Notes: a model not told the origin generated them from the sequence alone. Shown: positions 48,074 to 59,859, counted from the first letter of the stretch. The stretch is DNA of 64,000 nt from Oehlia diaphana (GCA_003833135.1 QZLH01000574.1:9080-73079); one strand, 5' to 3'. Made by a program: numbers and translations.

Positions 48074-49191
48074 CTATTGTACAACTTGTTGCTTTCGCTG
48101 TGCTTCTTGCGTTTGCGGTGGTTCAATAACGTTGACACCATCATTCTCAGATTCTAGATTGATATTGGCAAGTTTTTGTTGAATGTTGTAGGTTTCTGAA
48201 TCATTGATATATTGATCATTAGCATATTGATCATTAATGTATTGGTCATCGGCATATTGCTCATTCATATATTGATAATCGATAAAGTCCCAATAGAAAT
48301 TAAAATCAATGACTAAAAGATTTTTAAAATAAATATTAGATAACCTCTATCTTAAAAAAAAAATATTACTTAATAATATATCTTTATTATTATAACATAC
48401 CACGACTACTGTGAACATCATCCAAGAATTTACGTAACATTGGCCAGACTTGCGGTTTTTTTTGTTCGATATTTCTTTGAATTCTCATGATAACAGTATC
48501 CCAAGGAAGATTTTGTCTGTTATTTAATTGAAGTGTTTCAAGAATTTCAATATACAATGAATCATCTCCAACAAGAGCGCTTGCTGTAGTAAGGATATCA
48601 TCACTAAGTCCTAATTTTTTAAATAAAAACATAAATAGGGTAAATAACATGATCGAGAGGAATATCCTTAAAAATAATATAAAAAAAATAATTACCAAGT
48701 TCATCACTAGCTTTTTGTTCAGCAAAAACTCTTTCCATTCTCTTTTTTATGTTAGGATCACATTCTTCATTTAAAAATCTTTGTAAACCACTCCAAACTT
48801 GTTGATGACTCGCAGAACCATTATCAAATTGCATGGCTCTTAAATAACCATCCATTAAACGTTCATCAAATCCTAAGGCAAGTTCAACTTTTCCTAGCAT
48901 ATCGATAGCATCACAAACTCTCATAAGAGTACTTTCAAAAGAGCTATTTTGCTCAGCTTGTCTTATCAATATTTGAAATTGTGTTAATAAGTTTGGATCC
49001 GAAGAACGATGAAAGAATGGTAATACCATTTCAACCACATCTTTCATTGGAGTAATCGTTAATGTACTAATAAAATCTGAGAAATCATTGTCATCTGATA
49101 AAGATTCTCGAAATGAACGGAAAAATCCGTAAATTGCGTAAGGTGTTGTCGTTTGTTCAGCGGCCTTCTTTTTAATATTGTTTTTCCTCAT
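48074..49191 (-). CDS. Three-exon gene, helical-repeat protein with DQY repeats at the C-terminus
   Basis: Exons are 49191-48696, 48610-48401 and 48312-48074 on the minus strand, all GT-AG and phase 1, giving about 314 residues. The N-terminal two thirds are helical and contain three stretches of similar layout. These are near residues 40-80 (FISTLTITPMKDVVEMVLPF), 100-155 (VELALGFDERLMDGYLRAMQ then VWSGLQRFL) and 170-225 (LTTASALVGDDSLYIEILET then VWPMLRKFL). The layout is faintly like paired amphipathic helix units, but I would not assign that family without a profile search. The last exon has a tandem pattern of (D/A)DQYIND units (MNEQYADDQYINDQYANDQY), then an acidic and Gln-rich end. No signal peptide or membrane segment. 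A TATA-like box lies about 125 bases upstream. Probably a real, expressed gene of unknown role. Confidence 0.78.
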
Positions 49192-49315
49192 ATTTTAAAA
49201 CTTTATTATTAAAAAAATTAAAAAAAAAAAATTCGGTTTTTAAATAAATTAAAAATAAATAAAATAATTTAAAAATTTAAAAGTGAAATTTTAAAAAAAT
49301 TATTCTGGTTACTGG

Positions 49316-49327
49316 TTTATATATAAA
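49316..49327 (-). promoter_or_regulatory. TATA-like box
   Basis: TTTATATATAAA lies 125 bases upstream of the start codon at 49191 on the same strand. It is a palindrome, so strand is assigned from the gene. Confidence 0.35.
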
Positions 49328-50327
49328 AAAAAAAATAAATATATGTAATATATATATGTTTGTGTTTGTTTTTCACAAAGAAAAGAAGAAAAAAAAAAAG
49401 CAAACGACGAAAAAAAATTTTTATTGTTTTTTTTTTAATGAGCTTTGTTTTTTTCCTTTGTTAAGGGAGACAAAAAAAAATGACTAATTTTTTATTTATA
49501 ATAAATATAATATAATCTTACCTTTTATTTAAAGAAAATATGTAGTTATTTTTTTTGGTGGTGTGATTTTTTTTTTTTTTAAAAAAAAAAAAAATTTTAT
49601 TTTTTTTTTTGTAAATATTTGTGTGCGTTTTGAAAGAACTTATTTATTATATAAGGGTGAAGATCTTCAGGGAGACACACAATCATTAATAAGATATTAT
49701 TAAAATAAGTGATAGAGGTTGTGATAGTGGTAACAAAGTAATACAAAAGCTGAGTCATCCATCCCTTACATCGTTAAGTATTCATAATAATATCTTTTTC
49801 TTGTATTAAGGTTTCTATTGTTTATAATATAAATATGAACGCAATGACATTTTTATGGTAAACAATTTTGGGCAAAGTATAGCCTAAATGTACCGAAAGA
49901 ATAAGACCAAATTTGGGGAGAGGATATATGAAACAATGGAACTGTCGTCATGAGATAGTTACAAAAATATTTAAATTAACCAAACAAGTTGTAATCTGTA
50001 GGTTTCGAACTCTTGAACAGAGGATTAACATAACGCCACTTGCGACAAAACGCCGGCCGATTGAAAGAATGGAAAAATGGACAATGTGATTCCTTGTTTA
50101 TCATTATAAATCTTTTCTATAGAAAGTATAAAGCATAAACGAATAGTTACATAACATATTATGATTCTTTGTTCTCATACTTACATATAAAGGATTGATG
50201 AGTTGTCCGTTTTTTTCTATAAAATAAAGTTTTTTTTTCCGCTTATTGGATGATTTTTTGTTTGAACGTGTGAAATTTTTTAATTTTCTTTTGATAAAGA
50301 TCACGCGGAGAGTTGCATGCATTCTTG

Positions 50328-50365
<38 letters not shown>

Positions 50366-50375
50366 TTGGTTGTTT

Positions 50376-50418
<43 letters not shown>

Positions 50419-50857
50419 TATCAATATATGGAAGTAATTTATCGATCATTTAAAATAAAATCACATGGTATCTTCATCATTATTGGATTTATATATTTTT
50501 TTTTTTCGTGGAGTTTCTACTAGTTAACGAGTGGCTGAAAATGAATTAATTAAAAATTAAAAAAAAGTGGCTTTTTATTTTGTTACTCACACAAGTGGCG
50601 AATTTTAAACTGTTTTATTTGATCTGAGATTATATAAAAGATTTCTGATAATCAATTTAAAATATTCTTTTTTTAGATTAATAAAAAAAAACAGTTTCAC
50701 TTACTTAAAAAAGCGCAGTTTAAAGAATTTATTGAGGCGCAGTATGTACATAGATAGTAATGTACATATTTGAGATTTCAGGTTTTCAATAGCATGTAAA
50801 CATTATTAGATATTACGAACATTTAGTACATCGGAGCAATTCCCTATTATTCCTTGT
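49328..50857. other. Intergenic, homopolymer-rich, no gene seen
   Basis: Long T and A runs at 49568-49610 and 50331-50415. The 68-codon plus frame at 50317 is poly-Phe from the T run. No gene supported. Confidence 0.45.
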
Positions 50858-50927
50858 GTAACTAAATGTAACTAAATGTAACCAAATGTAACTAAATGTG
50901 ACAAAAATGTAACTAAATGTAATAAAC
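50858..50927. repeat. Tandem GTAACTAAAT decamer array
   Basis: About seven head-to-tail copies of GTAACTAAAT with point changes (GTAACCAAAT, GTGACAAAAAT). A short satellite with no coding role. Confidence 0.8.
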
Positions 50928-51808
50928 ATTTCGAATGTATTTTTCTTTTTAATGCCATAAAATCTAGTGACCATATACAATTACGACATAAGGCATTTAC
51001 GGCAACCAACGTACACACGTGATTATTGATAAACAACAAAAATAAAAGATATCTTAAAATAAATAAAACCTGCTTTGACATAAAAAGAATAAAAAAGAAT
51101 AAAAAGAATATTCCTCCAAAAAAATAAAATTTAAATTCTTTTTTTTTTTTGTGCCCTTTTTTTACTCCTTTTTTTATTTTTACTTTTTTTTAAATAATTT
51201 TAAATAAATGCCAAGTGAATGTGTATTTCCCATGGAATATATATGTATTAGTTATTCGGTTAAATTATAACTGCGAAATCCCGTGGAACTTTTTACATAA
51301 TTTTAGTATCACATTTAATATTTTCCCGTGGAAAAAAAAGTTCCGTCTTTTAAATAAAAAAATTCTCATTTTTTCAATAAAAAAAATAAAATTTTGTGAT
51401 TGTGTGACAGAATTTTAATGGAACTGAATTTAACCGTTTAAAAAATTTTTTTTTTTTAAACCAAAAAATTTTTATTATTATTTTTTTCTCGTGGATTATT
51501 CCTATTTCTTGGCTTTTTCTGCCAAGCTATTCTAATCATTTTTTAATTATAATAATTCTTTTTTTGAACTTGTGAATCGTTTCTTTAGAAATTCAAAAAT
51601 TTAATTATAAGTAAAGGTTGAACTTCAATAAAAAAGTTTGAAAAAAAGAACTTTGACAAAATAACTTTTTTGAAAAAAAAAAAAAAGAATTTTAACAAAA
51701 TAAAACTTTATTAAAAAATTTTCAATAAATTTTCAAAACATTTTAAATAATTTTATCAAGTTATCCAAAACTTTTAATATTTTACATCTTTATTAATTAT
51801 TATTAAAA
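50928..51808. other. Intergenic / 5' region of the CUE protein gene
   Basis: AT-rich with A/T runs. No gene supported. The last 100 bases are an A/T-rich leader typical of the genes here. Confidence 0.4.
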
Positions 51809-53053
51809 ATGTCTCACATAAGTAAATGTGAAGAAAAATATCGTCATCGTGAAGAAAAACGTGAAGCAAAAAAGCGTCATCGTGAAGAAAAACGTAAAGA
51901 AAAACAACGTCATCGTGAAGAAAAACGTGAATTAAAACTTCGACATCGTGAAGAAAAACGTCGACATCGTGAAGAATTTGTTTCAAAATTATTTAATCTT
52001 ACTTTAGATTCACCATCATCCAATAATTCAAATAATTTAAATGTTCAAATAACATCATCTGATAGGATTGAGAATGAAAATGAAGTTGCAACTTTAAGAA
52101 CCATATTTCCAGATTGTGACCCATTATTTATTAGAAATTGTCTTGCAAATGAAACGGGAGATGATCGTTTACGTAAAGTAGCAGAAAATTTATTAATAAC
52201 AGATTATCCTAAAGTTGCACCAGTATCACCTTTAACTCCACCTACAGCTCCACCTCTTCTTCGTAATAGTTTTGAATCTCCTCTTGATAATGAAGCACCT
52301 CCATCATATGAAGAATCTTTAGGAAATCAACCATTACAACCTCCTCCATTACCAACTCGTCATCAAAGGGCTTCTTCATGGAATGGTAATGGTTTTTCAG
52401 TTACTTCTTCACGATCAACTCAATTCAAACCTTGTCAAATTTCACAACAAATTTCACAACAAATTACACAACAAATTACACGTACAGCAGCTAGTGCTAC
52501 TTCAGAAGTTAGCGAAGCAATTAGTACAGTTGTTAAAAATTTACTTACAAGTATGAAACCATCCACAGTTGACCGTGTTCAACATAAATATAGTCATATT
52601 TGGTCTCGACCAGTTCCATCTCAATTTAAACCTAAACCTCTTTCACAACAATATAAAATAGTACCAAAGGATAAATTTTCAATTCAAAAAGGATTTAATC
52701 AATGTAATTACCCTTCAAAAGGATTAAAATCTCATGATATTTCAGAAGAAGATTGGTATTATTTTATGAATGGATTAAATTCACTTATTGGTGTTAAATC
52801 GACCAAAGGAAATCTAAATAATTTTGGGGAAGGAGTCGCTGTTAGTTTAAAATGGGTTTCATGGATGAATGTAACCATGGATGAATCATTAATGGAAACA
52901 AATCTTAAAGCATTAAATGAATATATTGATAAATGGAATAAATCCTACTTTAATCCAAGACAAATAATGGTACAACTTATTGATAATAGAAATCAGAATA
53001 ATTCATTCAAGAATCATCCTTACGAGCAATATTTATTAGTAAAATCTATATAA
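51809..53053 (+). CDS. CUE-domain protein with PPxY motif and RHREEK repeats
   Basis: A single exon of 414 residues. Residues 11-56 contain five repeats of R-H-R-E-E-K-R plus spacer, a highly charged helix or coiled coil. Residues about 90-135 (NEVATLRTIFPDCDPLFIRN through VAENLL) fit a CUE domain, a ubiquitin-binding three-helix fold; its usual M-F-P motif reads I-F-P. A proline-rich region follows, with APPSYEESL at 163-171, a PPxY motif that binds WW domains of Rsp5/NEDD4-type ubiquitin ligases, and further poly-Pro (QPPPLPTR). Residues 205-240 are Gln/Ser/Thr-rich. The C-terminal 100 residues (EEDWYYFMNGLNSLIG to YFNPRQIMVQLID) look like a folded domain I cannot name. Together this suggests an adaptor linking ubiquitin, an E3 ligase and membrane cargo (inference). 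Confidence 0.85.
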   Translation: MSHISKCEEKYRHREEKREAKKRHREEKRKEKQRHREEKRELKLRHREEKRRHREEFVSKLFNLTLDSPSSNNSNNLNVQITSSDRIENENEVATLRTIFPDCDPLFIRNCLANETGDDRLRKVAENLLITDYPKVAPVSPLTPPTAPPLLRNSFESPLDNEAPPSYEESLGNQPLQPPPLPTRHQRASSWNGNGFSVTSSRSTQFKPCQISQQISQQITQQITRTAASATSEVSEAISTVVKNLLTSMKPSTVDRVQHKYSHIWSRPVPSQFKPKPLSQQYKIVPKDKFSIQKGFNQCNYPSKGLKSHDISEEDWYYFMNGLNSLIGVKSTKGNLNNFGEGVAVSLKWVSWMNVTMDESLMETNLKALNEYIDKWNKSYFNPRQIMVQLIDNRNQNNSFKNHPYEQYLLVKSI

Positions 53054-53086
53054 GTAGTTTGGACATTTGCATTTTGTAAAATTAAT

Positions 53087-53117
<31 letters not shown>

Positions 53118-54269
53118 GTGTATAAGTATTATATTAAATTATAAATATAGCATATGTATTTATTTTATGTCTCTGATATTGTATTAATGTATTTAATTAT
53201 CATAATAATCAATTTGTTTTGTGTTGTGTAGCCCATTTACTACTACCACAATAGGGTTTTTATCATTTATTGCATTTATTATAAATTAGAATTAATAAAA
53301 AAAAAAAAAAAATATGTAATAATTTTATACTTTTGAAAAGTTATTTTATGAATATTTGTTGTTATAATGTTATACACTTGTTATACAGTATCATGTTATG
53401 AAATTTTACGGAAAAATATCATCTTGATTTTTTTTTTTTTTTTTGATTTTTTCCTTCAAAGGAAATATTTTTCTTGGTATTTTTTCTATATTCGTTATAC
53501 AATCAAAATGTGGAGATGTACAATACTTACGTACGTACAGTATCATTAATACGTTCCAATTACTCCAATTACTATTACGGTACCATAAATAAAATGTATT
53601 ATTTTTTGAAACTCCGTAATTTTAGCAAATAAATTTTTCATTGTTAATAACGCACGCAAAATGCAAGATATATGACTTTTCTTTTCCTTACTTTTATATC
53701 GGTTCTTCTATTCATAGTAAATCTCGTGTTACATGAATTTTCCAATAAATGCAACAAAATTATTTTTGATCTTTATATGGAAATATTTGAAATACAGTAG
53801 TATCACCAATAATTTTGATTTCTCTTCGATTTCATATATTTTTAAATACGTTTATAGATATGCATAAAGTTAATAAAAGAACCACTCTTAATAATGCGAG
53901 ACGAAGTACGAAAATGCATTCAAATATTAAATCAACATGATTTTATATATATTATATGTCTTATAGTCCCTTCACTTTCCATTCATTCCACCCAGAGTTT
54001 AATACAAAAATGTACTAATTTCAGATAAAAGAAAATCATCTTTCCTTTTAGTATCTCTTTTTCCCTCTTTTGAAAAATTTTCGAATATCATATCATTATA
54101 TTCATTATATTCGATCCCTCCTTTCCTTTCACTTTCTTTTATTTTTAGGTGACTTCGAAAGTCCTTCGTATTATATATATATATATATTAATTTAATATT
54201 CGCTTTTTTTTTTACTTAAATATTTCATTCTTTTCATTCTCCTTTAATTCGCTTTCATTCTATCCTAAT

Positions 54270-54300
<31 letters not shown>

Positions 54301-54307
54301 TCTCCTT

Positions 54308-54385
<78 letters not shown>

Positions 54386-54416
54386 TCTCCTTTCCTTTCT
54401 TTATTTTTCCATAAAA
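53054..54416. other. Intergenic / promoter region of chitin synthase
   Basis: AT-rich, including a TA tract at 53100-53117 and T runs at 54268-54290 and 54309-54373 just before the chitin synthase start. CCTTTC/TCTCC pyrimidine patches near 54000-54130 and 54380-54410 may be promoter elements, as is common in fungal genes. The poly-Lys minus frame at 54265-54477 is not a gene. Confidence 0.45.
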
Positions 54417-57400
54417 ATGTCCGGATATCCACCTCCTCCACCGGCAATGTATTCACAGCAATCCGCTTATCAACCACCGATTAATCCTCCTCACTCTCCT
54501 TACCAAGGAGGTTATGGGTATGATAACGGTGTATATGATAATAATAGATACAATAACAATGGGTATAATAATAATAATAATAATAATGGATATAACAATG
54601 ATGGTTATAATGATGGTTATAATGATGGTTATAATAATAATAATGGTTATAATAATGGTTATAACAATGGTGGTTACAATAATAATCAAAATTATCACGA
54701 TCATCAATTGGAACGTCAAAATAGTTATCCTGATCCAAATCATCATTCTTTGGATTTTGATCAAGGGTTTACTGATAAAGTTAATAAAAGAAAGGTAAAT
54801 TTTATTAAAATTATGAATTATGTTTTTTTTTATGCTTTTCAAAAATTTATTTAAAAAAAATTTAACTTTATTTTAACTTTATTTTAACTTTATCTTAACT
54901 TTATCTTAAAAAAAAATTTTTTTTTAATTCCATAAAAAATTGAAGTCAATTAGACATATAGAATTAACTCATGGAAATTTAGTATTAGATTGTCCAGTTC
55001 CAGATAAAGTTCTTCAAAATGTAAAAATTAAAACAGGAGAAGAATTTACTCATATGAGATATACAGCTGTAACTTGTGATCCTGATGATTTTATACAAAA
55101 TAATTATTTACTTCGTCCTTATATTTTTGGAAGAAAAACGGAATTAATGATCGTTATGACTATGTATAATGAAGATGATCAATTATTTATTAAAACAATG
55201 TCATCTGCTATTAAAAATATAGCTCATTTATGTACAAAAGATAAATCAAAAATTTGGGGTAAAGATGGTTGGGAAAAAGTTGTGGTGGTTGTAGTAGCAG
55301 ATGGTCGTAATAAAGTAAATCAACGTGTATTAAAAGTTCTTGGTGCTATGGGTGTTTATCAAGATGGTATTATTCAAGATAATGTTGATGGTCAACCTGT
55401 TACTGGTCATTTATTTGAATATACTTCTCAATTAATGCTTGATAATGATTTAAATATACATGGTCTTGATAAAAATGTTCCTCCTGTACAAATCCTTTTT
55501 TGTTTAAAAGAAAAAAATGCGAAAAAATTAAATAGTCATAGATGGTTTTTTAATGCTTTTGCTGCTCAATTAAATCCAAATGTATGTATTTTATTAGATG
55601 TTGGTACAAAACCTTCTCATACATCTGTTTATCATCTTTGGAGAGCATTTGATAGAGATCCAAAAATTGGTGGTGCTTGTGGTGAAATTAAAGCTGAACT
55701 TGGTGCTAATGGAAAAAATTTACTTAATCCTTTAATTGCATCTCAAAATTTTGAATATAAAATGTCAAATATCTTGGATAAACCTTTAGAATCTGTATTT
55801 GGTTATATTTCAGTATTACCAGGTGCTTTTTCTGCTTATAGATATAAAGCATTACAAAATACTTCTCCTGGTAAAGGTCCTTTGGCTTCTTATTTTAAAG
55901 GTGAAACCATGCATGGTTCTTCTGATGCTGGTATTTTTGAAGCCAATATGTATTTAGCAGAAGATCGAATTTTATGTTTTGAATTGGTCGCTAAAACCAA
56001 TGAAGCTTGGACTTTAAAATATGTAAAGGTAAATTATTAATATTTACGCGTATTGTTAATACTTACAAGTATTAATATTTACACCGGCGTATTAATATTT
56101 CACGTATTAATAATCCTTTTTTTTTTCTTTAGTCTGCTAAAGCAGAAACAGATGTACCAGATAATGTTCCAGAATTTATTTCACAACGTCGTAGATGGTT
56201 AAATGGTTCTTTCTTTGCCGCTTTTTATTCAATTGCAAATTTTATGCGTATTTGGAGTTCTGGTCAACCTTTTCTTCGTAAAGTCCTTTTACAAATTGAA
56301 TTCATTTATAACGCGATTAATCTTCTCTTTAATTGGTTCGCTTTAGTAAGCAATATATAATGCATATTTTATCATAATTAAATACATATTTATCTTATTT
56401 ATTTAAACTTATTTATTTTTTTTTTTTTTCAGGGAAACTTTTATTTAGCATTCTTTTTCTTAACATCTGCTACAACATCAAATCCAGAATTTGATCCATT
56501 CAAAGGTCTCGGAGATGAATTATTCTATATAATTCGTTCATTATATATGATGGTTATAGTAACAATATTTATTTGTTCAATGGGTAATCGTCCACAAGGT
56601 TATAAAGTAACTTACTTTCTTTGTATTATATTATTCGCAATAATTATGGCAATAATGTTATATTGTGCAGGTTATACAGTTTATCTTAGTATAGAAAATG
56701 TTAATGATTTTAAAAGTATAGTAAGTATAAAAGATGCATTAAAAAGTGCAGAATTTCGTGATGTAGTAATTTCATTAGCTTCAACTTATGGATTATATTT
56801 TAGTTCTTCTTTATTACATGGTGAACCATGGCATATGATAACTTGTTTGGTTCAATATACTTTATTAATTCCTTTTTATGTAAACATTTTAATGGTATAT
56901 GCATTTTGTAATACTCATGATGTTTCTTGGGGTACTAAAGGTGATAATAATAATAATGGCGGAGGAAGTAGTGCACAACCTATTGCTGGTAAAGATGGTA
57001 AAAAATTGATGCAAGTTGAAGTACCTCACGAAAAAGCTGATATTAATGCTACTTATGATGATTTGGTTAATGATTTAAAAATTAGAGTATTTGAAGAAAA
57101 ACAACATCGTGATGCTGCTACTAAAAAAGATGATTATTATAAATTATTTAGAACTAATTTAGTATTAGCTTGGATGTTTTCAAATGCTTTCTTGGTTGTG
57201 TTTTTCACTTCAAATACTTGGAATAGATACGTTCATGAAAAAATTGCTGATGGTGCTTATAACCCTTATTTATCATTCAGTAAGTATTTTTATTTCCTTA
57301 AAAAATTACAAATTTATTTTATTATATAAATTTATTAAAACTGATTTCTTTTTTTTTTATTATAGTATTTTGGTCTGTTACATGCCTTTCAGCTTTTAGA

Positions 57401-57448
57401 GCTTTCGGATGTGTTTGGTATTTAATCCTTAGATTGTTGTACGGTTAA
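54417..57448 (+). CDS. Chitin synthase, division 1 (class I/II type), five exons
   Basis: Exons are 54417-54794, 54946-56028, 56133-56345, 56433-57279 and 57366-57448, giving about 867 residues, a normal length for the class. It polymerises UDP-GlcNAc into chitin at the plasma membrane. Residues 1-126 are a Pro-rich start followed by Tyr/Asn/Gly repeats ([14 protein letters not shown]). The N-terminal chitin synthase region starts at [17 protein letters not shown]. Catalytic-domain motifs are TMYNED (about 198-203), VADGR (243-247), LLDVGTKP (342-349), [14 protein letters not shown] (412-425), AEDR (464-467) and QRRRW at 505-509. Multiple membrane helices follow QRRRW. The C-terminus ends [12 protein letters not shown]. 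All motifs are intact. There is no myosin head and no division 2 signature. The intron phases join cleanly. Confidence 0.96.
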
Positions 57449-57556
57449 CTGCACAGTTAATTGCACGGTTAATTGTACTTTTAATTGTACGATTATATAC
57501 ACGGTTAATTGTACGATTAATTGTACGGTTATATACACGGTTTAATTGTACGGTTA
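57441..57556. repeat. TTAATTGTACGGTTA minisatellite overlapping the chitin synthase stop
   Basis: About eight imperfect copies of a 14-17 base unit (TTAATTGTACGGTTA, TTAATTGCACGGTTA, TTATATACACGGTTA). The array starts inside the last codons (TACGGT then TAA), so the stop codon is part of the first unit. It would lie in the 3' UTR. Confidence 0.8.
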
Positions 57557-57796
57557 GAAAAAATATATATATATATAAAATAGATTATAAAAATATCTTT
57601 ATTTCTAGATAGATTAGATATATTAGATATACAATTTTTTCCTCTTGTTGTATTAAAAATCGTTCATTTACACAACATTTTACACAAAAATAATAATAAA
57701 ACATTCATAATAAACCATTCGTCATATATCTCCGTTGTTTACATGTATTGTATTCTACAAGTATAAATTCTAACGTAATTATATAACATAACAGTG

Positions 57797-59485
57797 TTAT
57801 CGGTCATATGGTTTCAATTTTTCGAGTGCCTTATTCAAATAATCAACAGATGTTTTAACATCATTGTAATCCAATGCACTACTTGCAAATTTACAAAATT
57901 TCTGAACTGCATCTAATGTATGTGAATCGATTTCAACTGGACGAGAATAAGAATTCATGCTACAATTTGCAGGTGTTGAAAACGAAGATTGTTGGTATGA
58001 AGGTAGTAGACGTGAAGATTGTTGATGTGGAGGTAGTTGATGTGGAAGTTGTTGATGTGGAGGTTGTTGATGTGGAGATGGTTGTTGTAGAGGTTGTTGT
58101 GGAGGTTGTTGATGTGATGGAGGTTTAACCGGTTGAATATAATTTTGAGTTGATGGTTGAGGAGGAGGAAGGAATGAATTATGAGGTGATTGCGGTGATG
58201 GATTTGGTTGATAATGTTGAGGTTGCGTGTAATCATTTGTGAATCCTGTATGTGGTAAAGTAGAAGGAGGTTGTGGTAGAGAGGGTTGCTGATAGTTTTG
58301 ATGTACATCATAAAAATTAGTGTTAGGTGAAGGTGAGAAATTTGGTGCTGCTGGTGGATTCTGACTAAATTGATTATCAAAATTATTATTTCCAGCATAG
58401 TCATTTACTTTTGGTGGAAGAGGTGGTGCTACTTGTTTTCCAATATCAATTTGATCAAATGAAGAAACCAAATCTTGGACATCTGGGACAGAATTATTAG
58501 GAGTTGATGCTGATGGAAATATTGGAAATGTATCAATTGCATCGTTATTTGAAGTGGGAGGAGGACCTGTCGGTAATGCTGTTGAACTTGGTGTCGTTTG
58601 AGCAAGAGAAAATTGGTCAATACCAGGAATTCTTTGATCATTTTCATCATATTCTGGCATTTGCTCATCTTGTTCGCCTCCGGGAGGCCCAGGCACAGGT
58701 GTTCGACCTTCTTTCAACGCTTTTGTTATATCAACCGCCTTCCATTTTGCATATATTATCTTATCTTCAAACTATATAAATCACATAACAATTAATTATA
58801 TCAAAATAAAACCGTTTAAATAAAAATTAAAATATCTACCTCTTTATTGATATTTCCAAATATTCTAAGCAAATCCATGTATGATGCTGCTGCTAAGAAA
58901 GTTCTTGCTGTATTTCTATATATACGTAATTTCAACATATTAGAAATAATTTTTTTTTTTAAATTAAACAATTTTTTTTTTTATTACAAATATGAACCTT
59001 GTGGCTTTGCCAGCTCTATCTTCATTATCTGCAATTGTAAAAACCTTTAGTGAAAAATTTTCTATATATGCTTCACCAGCCATTTCATTTGTAATAGCTT
59101 CATTATCTGCTAATTCTTTTTTTTCCTAATAATCATTTTAAAACAAAATCAAACGATTAAATTATTATATATTAAATAAAAGTCTTAAAAAATCATTTTT
59201 TTTTTTTATTTACTTGTTCGAGTATATCTAATAATTTGGCAAGAAACTGTTTGCTCTCTTTACTCTTTGTTCCCTTATCAAGGGCAAGTTTTGCAGCAAG
59301 AAAATTACCTAGATAATATATAAAAATAATATTAAATTATAACGTAAACTATATGCATTATATTCAATGATATTCGTCTTACAGTAATAAGATATTACGG
59401 GCTCTTTTTTTCGCGTCTCTTGAGCTCGTTGAAGGAATGGATTAATAAATTTCAACTCTTCTGGAAGTGATGGAAGCGAAGCCAT
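57797..59485 (-). CDS. VTA1: VTA1/LIP5-type ESCRT-III cofactor, five exons
   Basis: Exons are 59485-59383, 59308-59214, 59125-58998, 58915-58840 and 58771-57797, giving about 458 residues. VTA1 binds ESCRT-III subunits and stimulates the AAA ATPase Vps4 in multivesicular body sorting at endosomes. The N-terminal Vta1 domain is plain: MASLPSLPEELKFINPFLQR, then EPVISYYCNFLAAKLAL, ENFSLKVFTIADNEDRAGKA, TARTFLAAASYMDLLRIFG and YAKWKAVDITKALKEGRTP. A long linker (about 160-400) is rich in Pro, Gln, His and Asn. The last 48 residues (VEIDSHTLDAVQKFCKFASS to KALEKLKPYDR) are the C-terminal Vps4-binding helical domain. The third intron uses an unusual GTTCAT donor, but any other choice breaks the frame. 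The gene converges with the chitin synthase and diverges from the JmjC gene. Confidence 0.95.
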
Positions 59486-59859
59486 TATGTTATTAAATAT
59501 TGATCTAATATTTTAGTTTGGTAATATAGGTAATATAAGCTATGTATTCAGTTGAAATCAACAAACATGACAGCTTCGCAAAGTCTCGAATTTCACATGT
59601 TCACATTCGGTTCACATGATCATATGATAACCTTCGGAATTTGGTTGGTTAAAACGGTTAAAACATATGATTGGTTAAATTTCGCAATTTGGTTACAATA
59701 TACTTTTTGATAATAAAATGCAATGCGGGGTTTGTGTTTGGTTATGGATTAGCACGGTGTTACAAAAAAAATTATATAATTTAATTGATCTCTTTTTTTT
59801 TTTGATCAGTTCTAGTATTTTTCGCTTTTCACCGTTTTAAGGTCTTAAAAAATTTTAAT
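59486..59859. promoter_or_regulatory. Shared intergenic region between VTA1 and the JmjC gene
   Basis: A 374-base spacer between two divergent start codons, so the promoters must be close or overlapping. It has GGTTGGTTAAAACGGTTAAA words near 59641-59680 and a CACATG/TCACATGATC patch near 59593-59620. No defined factor site is claimed. Confidence 0.5.

Noticed and set aside
51774..51986. Minus frame with repeated HDV/FLHD units
   Set aside because: Antisense of the RHREEK repeats of the CUE-domain protein.
54265..54477. Poly-Lys minus frame before chitin synthase
   Set aside because: Translation of T runs on the plus strand, overlapping the real chitin synthase start.
54453..54842. Ile-rich and Tyr/His-rich minus frames within chitin synthase exon 1
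   Set aside because: Shadows of the GYNN-coding repeat on the opposite strand.
57874..58404. Val/Asp-rich plus frame and Leu/His/Asn-rich minus frame inside VTA1
   Set aside because: Alternative frames of the Pro/Gln-rich linker of VTA1, which is firmly identified.
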